A model generated the notes under the pieces. That model had not been told where the DNA came from and searched no databases. It saw nothing but the letters and a program-made list of their open reading frames with translations. The translations under genes were made by a program, and so were the position numbers. A stretch of 64,000 nt of DNA from Congeria kusceri (lineage: Eukaryota; Mollusca; Bivalvia; Myida; Dreissenidae): contig CM051030.1 in the NCBI GenBank assembly GCA_027627225.1, positions 26,839,927 through 26,903,926 of the forward strand, written 5' to 3'. Shown here one piece after another: positions 1-10,377 of this stretch. Position 1 is the first letter of the stretch. Every line of letters begins with the position of its first letter.

Positions 1-1
1 C

Positions 2-481
2 ATAATATTACAAAACCATTTAAAACCACACTCTCTACATTCTTATTGGGAAACCACATTTAACTGGAAAACAAAATGGTGCTCTGTTTACAACATGTTA
101 CATACAGTCATTGTTAATACAAAAGGCAGACAAATAAGATACACAATGACACATAGAACTATACCTACAAATGAGTTTAACTCCCAGTGTTGTTCATTTT
201 GTGGAGAATTATAAACTTGTGAACATTTTATCGTAGAACGTACTTATGTTGATTCATTTTGGTAGAATGCTAATGCCTTGTTTAGAAAGATAGGAATAAC
301 TACACCACTAAATACTGTTCATAAAATAACAATTGGTTTCAAAGATGATTATGATGGTTAGGAAGATATAAACATTATTTTGATTCATATTTGCTATAAA
401 TGTGATATCATCAGTGATAGAATACACCAAATCAATACGATGGAAACATTTCTTCAAGGCAACATTAACATTGAGAAGTAA
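2..481 (+). pseudogene. LINE reverse transcriptase C-terminal fragment, decayed (L1/Tx1-like)
   Basis: One frame runs from base 2 to a terminal TAA at 479-481, broken by three internal stops. It reads as the extreme C-terminus of a LINE ORF2 after the reverse transcriptase: an aromatic YWE..FNW segment, W..VYNMLH, a zinc-knuckle-like CCSFCGE...CEHF motif, DSFW, then LFRKIG and a hydrophobic INIILIHI tail. This order (C..C, H, W, short helical tail) is typical of L1/Tx1-group LINE C-termini. The upstream part lies outside the window, so I cannot tell whether the element was 5'-truncated. No function is expected. Clade assignment is from memory of the motif pattern only. Confidence 0.6.
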
Positions 482-495
482 TATTTTTAATAATA

Positions 496-1250
496 ACAAG
501 GGCTGTCTGAGCACAGCTCTTAGACCTTTCTTGTGCTTGTCACAGTTTCTGGCATTTTTCTAAAACAAACTGTAAAGTAGTGGCCAATTAAACAAATTTT
601 ATTTATTTCTCGAGTTACTGAGTGGAAGCATTTTTCTAAATTTCAAAACAGTGACCTTGACCCAACTAACCCCAAATGCAATCTCATGCAATGTCTCATT
701 ACACAGTATCTATAAATTGAATTTTATTCAAATAATTCAATTTGTTCTCGACTTATAAAGCAGATTTTTGTTCTATTTTTAGTAGTAACTTTGACCTTGA
801 CACCACCCAACCCACCACAAATGCAAGTACGAGTAAAGTGTTGTTTTAGTGTATTTAGGTATTAAGACCGATTCTCAAAATTTTTTAAATGTAAAAATGC
901 CCATAATTTTGACAAATTTCAAACTAGAGTTATTACAATTGGCCTATGAGTTTCTTTTAATACAGGGAATAAGTGTTCTAAGTTTGAATGAACTCCTTCA
1001 AGCCGTTCCTGAGAAACTTACCGAAAAACTTTAACATGTTTTAGTGTAAAAAGGCCCATAATTTTGACAAATTTTAAACTAGATTTACCAAACTTGGCCT
1101 ATAGGTTCATGTTAATGTGGGGAATAAATATCTTAAGTTTGAATGAGATCACTTAAGCTATTCATGAGAAACTAGCTTACCGAAAACCTAAAACATAGAT
1201 CAGACGCCGACTCCGGGGCGATTAGAATAGCTACCGTTTTCTCGAAAAGT
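496..1250 (+). repeat. Modular tandem-core element (type B ends; two cores)
   Basis: Starts with ACAAG at 496 followed by a small hairpin (GCTGT 502-506 with ACAGC 513-517). It then has about two units of the 'delta' core (605-835, 'gaccttgaccc' with 'atgcaatc'), then about two units of a ~153-bp core built on 'cccataattttgacaaa' (899 and 1,051). It ends near 1,250 with 'atcagacgccga' and 'ccggggcga', the 3' signature of the type B elements. The terminal inverted repeat is eroded. The short reading frames here are repeat artefacts. Confidence 0.5.
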
Positions 1251-1534
1251 CTTTTCTTTTCTTTTACAACACATAGTTGCCTTTTCCTATTTAATGTCTG
1301 CCAAAACAATCCACATAAGCAGTAAATTCCCTCACATTTTAACATTAAACTGTTATAAAACAAAGGAAATGGCTACATATTAATTATTACCTCAGTTAAA
1401 GTGTAACAACAGGGTCTTCTTTCAACAAAATTGTGTTATTTTTTTTGTTCAAAATACATTACACTATTTCACATCATGAAGGTAAGAACATGAACCCATA
1501 GAACTGTTCCTTCTTATAAGAAAATAGTTCAGAC
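1251..1534. other. Unassigned AT-rich spacer
   Basis: I see no exon, splice-bounded frame or repeat I recognise. It is downstream (3' side) of the minus-strand recombinase-like gene and may include its 3' UTR. Confidence 0.4.
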
Positions 1535-1923
1535 CTACTTCAGTTTGTCCATCATGCTAAAAACCTTCTTTTTCAATACATTTTTCTTTCTTTTGAAGAT
1601 CACTCCTCCTCGATCTTGGCTCAGAACAATTGCCTTTGAACATTCAGAGGTCTGTGGTCTTTGAACTTGTTTGAAGAATGTCTGGAAGAGATCTTTAATT
1701 TCGTTTTCCTCTTCTTTAGTCAATGAACATTTTTATGTAGTTATGGCAGGCTTCCTCTTTTTGGTGTTACCCATCCTGCTCGTCTCAAAATCGGGGGAAA
1801 ACTCGGCTTCTTCATCATGTGTTTCAGCCACCATTGCAGGGCAGCTTAACCCTTTTGCATCGATATCGATATCAGGATTTTTGTCATTGTTTTCTGGGGT
1901 TTGCCTTCTAGTAAACACAGCGT
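1535..1923 (-). pseudogene. Terminal exon of the tyrosine-recombinase-like gene, one in-frame stop
   Basis: Acceptor ctttcatttacag|ACGCTG at 1,924/1,923 completes a GAC codon with the preceding exon. The exon reads AVFTRRQTPENNDKNPDID, an acidic linker, then MGNTKKRKPAITT, a TAA at 1,733-1,735, and continues in the same frame with KCSLTKEEENEIKDLF, RPQTSECSKA and KKKVFSMMDKLK to a final stop at 1,535. The part after the TAA resembles the Myb/SANT-like tail seen at the C-terminus of this family. A tryptophan or similar codon probably stood where the stop is now. If translated, the product would lack the tail. Confidence 0.6.
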
Positions 1924-2324
1924 CTGTAAATGAAAGAAGACAGTTGGTTATTTAAAATATTCTAGGTTAATTATGCCGCGTTTCATTTGAATATCTTAAA
2001 AAGAATTTGAATTATGGCCAATGTTAAATGTTTTGCTGGCCCATGATAATTGTTTTGCATATCGATGCTGCCAACAAAGCAAAGGCTATGACAATAACCT
2101 GACTGAGTTTCTTCTAAAAAAACAGACGAGCTTAACCTGGGGTATTTACGCAAATCCAAAATCCACTAAATTGATCATTCTCAATGTTCAAACTTGTAAA
2201 GTATGCAAACTAACGGCACTTTATGATGAACTGTCAAACTTTACTTTCACTTTCAGTTTTCTTTAGGGCTACTATTTATGATATACACTGTTCCAGAATG
2301 AATGCAGTCTATTGTTCCACTCAC

Positions 2325-2437
2325 CTTTTAACTCGATATCATCTAGGCATTGGTTCCTGAAGTCCCCTACTCGTCCCTGCTCTTGTTGCAGCAGAAGGTT
2401 TGAAATTTGAGTTCTTTCGACGATGTCACTTGTTGCT
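2325..2437 (-). pseudogene. Tyrosine-recombinase-like exon, splice sites intact
   Basis: Acceptor tattattag|A at 2,438/2,437 and donor TTAAAAG|GTGAGT at 2,325/2,324 bound an exon of 113 bases: one base, 37 codons (ATSDIVERTQISNLLLQQEQ then GRVGDFRNQCLDDIELK), one base. It follows the nucleophile-tyrosine region and has no stop. Its phase fits both neighbours, which is strong evidence for real spliced coding ancestry rather than chance. The exon by itself looks functional; damage lies elsewhere in the gene. Confidence 0.65.
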
Positions 2438-2947
2438 CTAATAATACAAAATATATGTGTAAAAATAACATATAGGCGCAGCACATCCAAACTCAACATC
2501 AGACTCCACGAGACCTCTAAATCAGCTGTCAGATTCAATGATTTGTATGCAACATCATTATGTTGAAAAACAGGATATACACTGTTAAATAATGGTTATT
2601 TGGCATAACATAGTGCATACCGCTAATTGTTGCAGTATTAATTCCTTTATTGAATGAACTAAATCATAACTAGCATTACTGTGCGTGATACAATCTTTGT
2701 CACACATGCTTATTTTGTGTCAGTGATTTCTGACTGTCTGACAGGTTCTGAGTTGTCTGCAACATTACACAGACACAGTTTAAATGGATAATGATCATGT
2801 CTTTTGTTGTTTCTAGCCAGACATGTAAAAAACGAGAATTACACAATAATCTCATGAGTTGGTATAAATGTCAGAGCTCTCATTTCAATATCGAAGTGTT
2901 AGAGCCCTGTCTGGATGTTTTTAGACAAGGCCTTATAACAAAACATA

Positions 2948-3107
2948 TGGGGTCCGCCTTGTGACCAGGAGGTCCCGGGTTTGCACTCAGGTAGCATTCT
3001 CAGTTTCTTCCTAAAGACACGAAGTATTGGTTCTTCTCCGGAAACTAACTCAAGAGTATCTCTATAAGCCCAAGGCTTTCGATACTTAAATAAATAGGTT
3101 TGAAATA
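2948..3107 (+). mobile_element. tRNA-derived SINE fragment
   Basis: Begins inside the tRNA-like head ('gtccgcct', 'gaccaggaggtcccgggttt' as the B-box region). It continues with 'aaagacacgaagtattggtt', 'aaactaactcaagag' and 'cccaaggctttc', and ends in an A-rich 'aaataaataggtttgaaa' tail. This order matches a common bivalve SINE that I recognise from memory. The 5' part of the head is missing. It lies between the recombinase-like exons at 2,437 and 3,280. Confidence 0.6.
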
Positions 3108-3279
3108 ACAGTTAAAAACATGATTCTCTTTTTTCGAAGGTTGACAAATTTTGGTTTCAATACCTCATCACTTACGTAAGTTATCTGATGGAAACCAAAA
3201 GCATTCAGGAAGCCAACATTCTCCAAACTAAGAATTTAACAAGGAATGTGTTTGAAAATAGATAATACAAGCTTTATAC

Positions 3280-3456
3280 ATGTAATGTAGTTTGTGTACG
3301 TCCATAGTGTGGCCCAGGTGGTTCAAAACCCACTGCATTTGGTTCTCTTTCAGGTCCAGAACCTGCGGTTTGTACTGGTCACAGCTGCAGGATGTTTCAA
3401 CATGGCGGCTTCAGCTGCTTTTCTGAGGGCTTCGTATGCCCAAACTATGCCGACTC
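3280..3456 (-). pseudogene. Tyrosine-recombinase-like exon with HLGH...Y motif
   Basis: Acceptor ...aaacttcag|GAGTCGG at 3,457/3,456. The exon reads VGIVWAYEALRKAAEAA and then LKHPAAVTSTN. Two bases later it changes frame to QVLDLKENQMQWVLN, HLGHTMDVHKLHY, and reaches a donor AT|GTATAA at 3,280/3,279. In related proteins a stretch of the type LRK..AT separates TSTN from QVL (from memory). Its absence plus the frame change implies a deletion of about 25-28 bases that removed a catalytic-motif segment. The two leftover bases at the donor join in phase with the exon at 2,437. Confidence 0.6.
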
Positions 3457-3594
3457 CTGAAGTTTAGTTAAAATTCAAAATGAAAATATATAGAAACAGC
3501 CATCAAAATGCATGTGTCGTGTAATTATGGCTAAGCTACGCCAAGTAGTCTTCAAATTGTGTGTTTTTAATATGTTGTAGAAAATTCTGACATT

Positions 3595-5034
3595 AGTTTA
3601 AACATATTTATTTCAAACAAGAATACATATTGCAGTAACATACATACAACATTTTATGACAAGTACATGTTTGAACGGGATTAGAACGAAAGACAGAGTC
3701 TTATATAGTTCTGCTCCTGAGCGGAAAAGTACAGTTGCATGATGTAAAACGAACATATTGGTTTACAGAAAGCCATTTGAGGCTGATTTTGCTGTGATAA
3801 TAACAAGGAACATTTGAGTAAAGCAAATTCATAAACAAATGGAATAAGAATGATATAACTTGTATATATATACAAGACAACAAAAAAAAAAAAAATCGAT
3901 GTGAAGATACGGAACAAGAGGGTTTAGCAGTTATAGTACCTACGGGAAATAAAAAACATAAAGAATGGAAGGAAGTGGAGGGTGAGGTTTTGAAGCAGAG
4001 CTATCTATCAAATCGTTTGCTTTTAGTGATAAATTTGTGAACAGCGTCAAGAATTTTGGAATTGGTTTGATAATCTAGAGAATCACCTCCTTGAAGAATT
4101 GTTTCTATAGAAGGAGTAGTATACATAAATACAGTATTCATTAGTTCATCACGAATATTTGCGTAATGTCTACACTCGAAAAAATAATGTAACGACGATT
4201 CTCTTTCGCCACAGTCGCATAATGGCGATGCAACTATATTACGCCTGAATAGATGCTCATTTAGAGCACTACACTTTGTTCTGATGCGGGTGAGTAACAT
4301 TTGAGGGCGTCTTTTTCCATAAGTGAATAAGGGATTTTGTATAGGTCGGTCAATATTAATCAGCCTTTTAAAACAAAGAATCGATTCTGCATTTTTGACA
4401 TCATCGGAACGGTTATTCCATTCGGAGACAGTTGATGGAAGAAAAGAATTTGAATAGATTGATGTACGCGCTGGGATACACTGCAAGTTAGTTGAATTTC
4501 TAAGGGAATATTGGGTTGTTGCACCCACTGTGTCGGGAACGAGTGATTGTAAGTAGTTAGGTGTATTTCTTGATTTCATTTTATGCATTAATATTAATTT
4601 GTGTTTGCGACGTCGTGAGCTGATACTTTCCCAACCTACTTCGTTGTAAAGATCTTCTAGAGAGACCAATCTTGTACAGCCAGATGATATGCGTGCGGCC
4701 TCTGTTTGGATTTTTTCTAATTCGTCTTTTTCATATTGTGTGCAATTATCGAAAACAACATCCGAATATTCCAAGATTGGTCTTATAAACGAAAAGTATA
4801 TTATTTCAAGGGATTTTCTATCGAGCAAGTATTTTAAACGACGCATTATATGAATACGTTTCCATGCCTTTTCTTTTATAAAAGTTATGTGCATATGCCA
4901 AGTACAATCATTTTAGACAAATATACACCTAAGTGTTTATGTACGTTTACAATAGGTATTTCAATACCCTGCATGGAAAGTGTGGGATGAGAAGGTTTAT
5001 TTACCTTACGTGATATTAGTATAGATTCAGATTT
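3595..5034 (-). mobile_element. 5'-truncated LINE with target-site duplication
   Basis: A 1.44-kb insertion in an intron of the recombinase-like gene, flanked by the 7-bp direct repeat tgacatt at 3,588-3,594 and 5,035-5,041; the similarity extends a few bases. On the minus strand it holds the end of a reverse transcriptase ORF, a 3' UTR of about 400 bases and a terminal AATAAATATGTTTAAAC-like end with a poly(A)-signal motif. A 14-base A run at about 3,882-3,895 (T on the coding strand) lies inside the UTR. The truncated 5' end and the duplication fit target-primed reverse transcription. Confidence 0.7.
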
Positions 5035-5040
5035 TGACAT
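4001..5040 (-). pseudogene. LINE ORF2 C-terminal part (reverse transcriptase thumb and zinc-binding tail)
   Basis: The longest open stretch (297 codons, 4,001-4,894) starts MHITFIKEKAWKRIHIMRRL and contains SFIRPILEYSDVVFDNC, KIQTEAARISSG and LYNEVGWESISSRRRKHKL. It ends with an SPLCDCGERESSLHYFFEC zinc-knuckle-like module. Upstream, in another frame (about 4,895-5,040), are SKSESILIS and HKHLGVYLS, the end of the palm, so one single-base frameshift separates them. The LGV...A..RI...R..K..L pattern is the usual post-YADD thumb of CR1/Jockey/I-type LINEs. The catalytic YADD and endonuclease parts are absent, so the copy is dead. It should not be annotated as a host gene. Confidence 0.75.
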
Positions 5041-5405
5041 TCAAAGACAGACCGCTACTAACATTTCAAATTGGCTACTAAAAATGCTGGAAATATTTGA
5101 AAACCATAGTATTTTCACACTTTTAAAAGAAAGTATTCCTAATAACAGGTATCTTTAGCAAAAATCAACATTTTGGATAGTAATACACAGCATCAACCTA
5201 GTCACGATAGATAACCCCAAAATAATGCCAAAGCTGCAGACTGGATTTTATTCACTTGGTTCATTAAGAAATCATTGACAATGCAAATTTCGGACGCCAA
5301 CAGGCAAACATTTACTTAAATTTCAAAATAAAACTAGAATTCAAAACTTCCAATGGACCGCATGATAAGTACATGTATGCTAGCCTAGAAATAGGTCTTC
5401 CTCAC

Positions 5406-7671
5406 GTTTGTGAGTAAAAATAACTGATCCAAACCTTACGGCTTGCAGTTCACCGGTCCTGCGACGGTTATACATAACCAATGTTGTCTCTATCAGTTCT
5501 GCAACCAGTCTGAAGTTCTTCTTGTCTGTTTGTGTGTAATCTAATTGAGAAATGGAATCTCTAAGGAAGCAGTTTAGAATATGGATATCATCCGGATGTG
5601 GCAGGTTCTTATCTGCTTAGTTTTTTCTTTCTTCAAACAAGACTCATGTCGCCTCCAGATTCTTGACCCCCAGTAAATTTCCATGAGTTTCAGTACTTTT
5701 CCTGCATCGGTTTGGCTCTGTTCATCGTGTTCCATAATGGCCACACCAATGTTTCCATTCAGGAGCCTTTTCAAGTTGTAGCCCATTTAAATGGCATTGA
5801 TTGGGGCTTGCAGACTGTCTTTATCATCAGACATTGGAGATGCAGTCAGTACCGCCGCTTTCACAATATCATTGAAATACTCTGGTTTGAGGTACTGCCA
5901 TCCAGAAGGTTCTGGAATAGTTGGCAATTGACAGATCTTTCTTAAGTTGAGAAGAAAATGTCCTAGAAGGCGTTTGATCTGGGATGTATAGACATGTTTG
6001 CGAACATTTCCAACATGTTACTCCATCCATTAGTTCCCCAATTTATCTTTTTTTGTAGTTTTTCCGACTTCATCTAAAGTCATCTTACTAAACACCTCTT
6101 TGACGAGCCTTTTACTTGCGATTGGCACCAAATCCTTTGCCAGATATTCATACTGTGTTGTCATGTCTCCAGTGGTAAGGTTTTCATTTGTTTTTCTTTT
6201 AATGAATTTCTTCTGGTGCCTCTCTAACAATTGTTTGGCAACCCACTGCACGCATTGAGGGCAAGGACCATATTTTTTCAAGTCGAAGTCCGAAGTTGGT
6301 CTCCGTACCAAAATGATTACTCCTTTACCCTTTCCTTTTGTTATCATATTTGACTGGTGGTTATTCCTTGCTCGAAGAATCTTCAACAGCCTCTTCCTTT
6401 CTGTGTCATTTTTATTTCTAATTTGATAGCTAGAATTTCTGAATCGGATGCATATATATTATAGCTACTATTTACTTGCCTACTTATGTGTTGGCCTAAT
6501 TTAGATGTCATAACTTTGCATGCACCGCAGTACTGATAGCTAGAGTACACCCTCTCATGTTTCTTGATTTTTCCAGTCTTCGATATTTCAGTTTTCAAAA
6601 CATTTCTGACATAATTGTGTGGGTTATTAACATCACATACAATTTCATCTACTTCCAAACATTCATTTTCACAATCAACGTCCTCCTGCTGAAGCTGCAT
6701 GCTGGAAGAATAGCACCTACTTGTTCCTGATAGGATAGGAAAAACATAACTCGTTCTTCCATCTGAATCGGAATCACTTACACGTTCGCCTATATTTGGC
6801 ATAGCTTTTTTAAAATACTCATCCTGCGAACTTTCCGATGACAAGAAAGGTCTGTAAGTTTTATCAATATTGCTGTCATCAGAATCTACCTCAGAATTAA
6901 CACTTTCCTGTTCATCTTCTTCAACCATCTCCCCGTCAAGATCTGTGTCTTGTCCATCATCACCAGGCCTGTTGGTGTCAACATCTTCAACCATCTCCCC
7001 ATCAATATATGTGTATTGTTCATCATCATCAGACTTATTGGTGTCATCTTCTTCATTACTCTCACCATCAAAATCTGTGTATTGTCCATCATCATCAGAC
7101 TTGTTGGTGTCGTCTTCTTTAACCATCTCCACATCAAGATCTGTGTATTGCCTATCAACATCTGACTTGTTGTATTAATCTTATTCAACCATCCCCACAT
7201 CAACATAATTGCCTAGTCCACCATCATCAGACTTGTTGGTGTCGTCTTCTTCAACCGTCTCCCCATCAAGATCTGTGTCTTGTCCATCATCATCATACTT
7301 GTTGGTGTCATCTTCTTCAACACTCTCCCCGTCAAGATCTGTGTCTTGTCCATCATCATGAGACTTGTTGGTGTCGTCTTCTTCAACATCTCCCCATCAA
7401 GATAGTTGTCTTGTCCATCATCATCAGACTTGTTGGTGTTGTCTTCTTCACCCATCTCCCCATCAAGATCTGTGTCTTGTCCGTCATCATCAGACTTGTT
7501 GATGTCATCTTCTTCGACCATTTGCCCAACAAGATCTGTGTCCTGACCATCATCATCAGACTTGTTGGTGTCATCTTCTTCAACCATTTCTCCATGAAGA
7601 TCTTCTCCATCATTGTCAGACGTATTGGCGTTTCCATAATTTACATCCATTGCCCATCGAAGTTCTACCAT
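5406..7671 (-). pseudogene. Exon 1 of the tyrosine-recombinase-like pseudogene
   Basis: The possible start ATG is at 7,671 (MVELRWAMDVN). Acidic 22-residue repeats (E-E-D-D-T-N-K-S-D-D-D pattern) run to about 6,905. A C..C....H motif follows around 6,480-6,540, then VRRPTSDFD...GPCPQC near 6,250-6,310 and helical segments to MYNRRRTGELQAVRFG near 5,440. The frame breaks near 7,387 (one base lost relative to neighbouring repeats), 7,170, 6,405 and 5,600, with three in-frame stops downstream. A plausible donor, C|GTGAGG at 5,406/5,405, leaves one base of a codon. The next exon at 3,456 supplies two, so the phase agrees. About 70 family residues between these exons are not found in the window; this estimate is from memory. 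Confidence 0.6.
6905..7640 (-). repeat. 66-bp coding minisatellite, about 11 units
   Basis: Direct repeats start near 6,910, 6,976, 7,042, 7,109, 7,175, 7,238, 7,304, 7,372, 7,436, 7,502 and 7,568. On the minus strand each unit encodes about 22 residues of E/D-rich sequence (DDTNKSDDDGQDTDLDGEM pattern). Some units have single-base losses (near 7,387) or larger damage (near 7,170), so the same repeat is read in different frames as acidic or as TPTSLMMMDKTQ-type peptides. Open frames on the plus strand here are mirror artefacts. Confidence 0.85.
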
Positions 7672-7989
7672 GAAGCATTGCGCTGCTTTCTTCGTTTTCT
7701 TTGCTTAATTTACTCTAACTCAGTCTAGTGACATATTGACATCAGCTCAAATATCCCCATCATGCAATCTGCATAATCAATCGACTCTTTTAACATTTAC
7801 GTAAAAACAGTTTCATTATTTTCTTTCCTCCATTAATAGCAGTTGTTACCGGTATGTAGACTTTGTCATAAAAATAAAAATAAAAGATTTTGACAGTATC
7901 CCACATATCAAAACAAAACTAAATGCCAGTTGGCAGCATATTGAGCCAGTTGCCAAAAGGGCTACAAACCACAAATAAAGAACGTCTGC

Positions 7990-8330
7990 TGCAGACAAGC
8001 TGTCTTATTAGACAAGTTACCACCAAGTGTGACCTTGATATTTGAGCTAGGAACACAGGCCTTGTGCGAGATTGACAACATTTGTGGCAAGTTCTTTTAA
8101 AATTCCCGGATAATTGCTAAAGTTACAGTCCAGACAAGCTGTATTGTTACCATATTCGACCTTTGAATTCTAAGGGTGACATTGCCATTTGAGGTAGGAT
8201 CACGGGTGCGCAATACGCCGTCTCCACATGGTGACCATTTGTGGTAAGTTATTTAAAAATCCCCCGATGAGTGATAAAGTAACAGGCCGGACAAGATCAG
8301 ACGGGCCGATGCACGCACAGACACTGAACT
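7990..8330 (+). repeat. Tandem core of two ~150-bp units with a type B-like 5' end
   Basis: Near 7,994 'acaagctgtcttattagaca' gives ACAAG followed by a hairpin (TGTCT/AGACA). Two related units follow: 'gtgaccttgatatttgagct' near 8,030 and 'gtgacattgccatttgaggt' near 8,177, each with 'atttgtggYaagttNttt' about 50 bases later. The 3' end is not clear and merges into unrecognised sequence after 8,330. Confidence 0.45.
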
Positions 8331-8559
8331 GCCATCTTGACAAAATAGTCGACCTGGCCGCAGCCAGGCTCGACAATAACAAACAATTCATTACACAAAG
8401 CCACATTTTGAATTCTTATTATAGATTGTAAGCTTTCACTGTCTATGTGTACAGTCAGATATGCATACCCTGAGAAAGGGCAAATCAATCCACTAGTTAT
8501 GTCACTTTTCTTCTATAAATGTCCTTTATGCAACTCATGTGAAGTCATACACCCCACTA

Positions 8560-9382
8560 ATAATGTCCATTTAAAAATATTACAAACTTCATTTTTGTAA
8601 CTCACAAGTACGGTTAGATGTGCATCCCCAGAGCTTTGGACAAACACCCCACTAATTTTGTCCATTTGAAAATATTTAAAGTTCTTGTATGCGACTCAAA
8701 AGTACGGTCCCTGAGATTTGGACAAGCACCCACTAATTATGTCCATTTGAAAATAATCAAAGTTCTTGTATGCAACTCACAGTATGGTCTCAGACATTTG
8801 GAAAACAATCCCACTAATTATGTCAATTTGAAAATATTCAAAGTTCTTGTATGCAACTCACAGGTACAGTCCCAAAGATTGGGACAAACACCCCGCTAAT
8901 TATTTCCTTGAAAATATTTAAAGGTTCTTGTTAAACTCACAAGTATGGTCCCAGAGATTTGGATAAGCACCTCACTTATTATGTTAATTTTAAAATATTA
9001 AAATTTATTGCATGCAACTCACAAGTACTGTCCCATAACTACAAACACGCCATTATGTCCATTTAAAAGTATTACAAACTTCCTTTTTACAACTCACAAG
9101 TATGGTCAGATGAGCATCCTCAGAGATTTGGACAAATATCCCGGTAATGTTCATTAGAAAATATTTAAAGATCTTGTATGCAACTCACAAGTACGGTCCC
9201 AGAGATTTGGACAAACACCCCGTTAGTTCATTTAAAAACTTACGGTTTTTTATGCAACTCACAAGCGGTTTAAGGGGTGATAATTATTAAATGAAATACT
9301 GACGGACGACGCATGAAACATGACAGATAAAATGCGCTATGAAAAGTTCACCATAAGGCAATGAGCTTAGGTGAGCTAAAAT
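8560..9382 (+). repeat. ~81-bp tandem array with a type A 3' end
   Basis: About eight units contain 'agatttggacaaacacccc', 'taattatgtccatttgaaaa' and 'ttcttgtatgcaactcacaa' (near 8,649, 8,731, 8,813, 8,893 and on to 9,220). After the array come 'gacggacgacgc', 'aaaagttcaccata' and 'gagcttaggtgagctaaaat', the 3' terminal module shared with the large elements further right. The unit is half the length of most other cores in the window. Confidence 0.7.
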
Positions 9383-10377
9383 AAGCCCTGGTTTTATGTT
9401 ACTTAAAGACTGTATCTTGTGCACTAAATTCTCACAAAGTGATCACAAGGTGCGGACATATCAAAAATGTTCAATTGGCTATGGTCAAGTTCATGGCAAA
9501 ATCCTACTTGTCTGCAAGCAACAGTCCCTTATCCTTAATAAGTATTCAGATTTTTTATTTTCAGATGTCAGCGATTTTTTTTTTTGCCTTTTGTGTGTAC
9601 CGATAATCGGCATATTTCAAAAAAGCCGAAAAGTATACGTTATTCACACTTTTATTGCCTAAATTCACAAATGGAAGAGTGGATTAAAAAAAAGAAATCT
9701 TAAATCAATTTTCTGAAGTTTGTTTACATAGGTTAAACATTCGGTGACAGTTTTAGGTCTTCACCCCTTTGAAAGGTTATTCGACTGTGACACTACCTTC
9801 GTTGTGTTTCATCAATGTTTTTGTGTACCAATCAGTTAGTGAATGATGCGCTCATCTTGGTCACTATGAATGATCAAGGATTATACCGTAGAATCTGTAA
9901 TTAATCAAGCGTTTAAAGGATTCTAAAATGTAAACACTGCGGGACTTTTCTTTTTAATTAAGCACAATGCATTTTCATGAAACTATAGGATCTATGTGAA
10001 TACAATGATAAAATGACAAGCTCGTCTTGCAAGAAAGTGGATCTTCTTTTCAAACCGGTAATGCTAAGCGAGAAAAGGGTAAGCGAAGCCCCCGAAGACA
10101 TTTTGCAAATTTAAAAAAGGCATTGCCCATTTCAAATCTGCTAAAAAACATTTTTACAATTTTGGGGTTTTACGATGCGTTTTTCACAATATCACTGGGT
10201 GTTCCTAATCGATATATTCATTAAATTGTCAATAAAACAAAATTCTATATTGATATTATAATATTTAATTATAAATATAATAAATATATATCACATCTTT
10301 TACATAATTTTCACACACTGACAGTAACATTGAACCTGTCCGTGGAAAACTTTACAGGAAATGCAGTATAAAAAAAC
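9383..10377. other. Unassigned spacer
   Basis: No splice-bounded frame, tandem repeat or terminal-repeat pair seen. Two short open frames lack coding character. Confidence 0.4.

Larger units (their letters stand above)
1535..7671 (-). pseudogene. Tyrosine-recombinase-like gene, multi-exon, decayed
   Basis: The minus strand carries the dispersed exons of one gene. They run from an acidic repeat region (7,671 downward), through zinc-finger-like CGACK....H and ILVRRPTSDFD...YGPCPQC motifs, KRLLGHFLLNLRK, MGYNLKRLL and MYNRRRTGELQ, to HLGHTMDVHKLHY, TSDIVERTQISNLLL and a C-terminal TKEEENEIKDLF Myb/SANT-like segment. HLGH...VH..Y resembles the His and nucleophile-Tyr end of tyrosine recombinases. 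From memory, the whole order matches a multi-copy invertebrate and fish family annotated as Tyr-recombinase-domain proteins. Splice sites and phases are intact at several junctions. Decay is clear: stops at 6,030-6,032, 6,018-6,020, 5,787-5,789 and 1,733-1,735, frameshifts near 6,405 and 5,600, and repeat-region frame drift. The segment expected to hold the first catalytic arginine is missing. The original role, cellular gene or former mobile element, is unknown. Confidence 0.65.

Noticed and set aside
4001..4894. 297-codon minus-strand frame as a host gene
   Set aside because: Its motifs are the thumb and zinc-knuckle end of a LINE reverse transcriptase and it is bracketed by a target-site duplication.
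6870..7728. Plus-strand open frames (Ser-rich and Ile/Val-rich) opposite the minisatellite
   Set aside because: They exist because the 66-bp unit lacks stops in several frames; the minus-strand acidic frame continues into recognisable family motifs.
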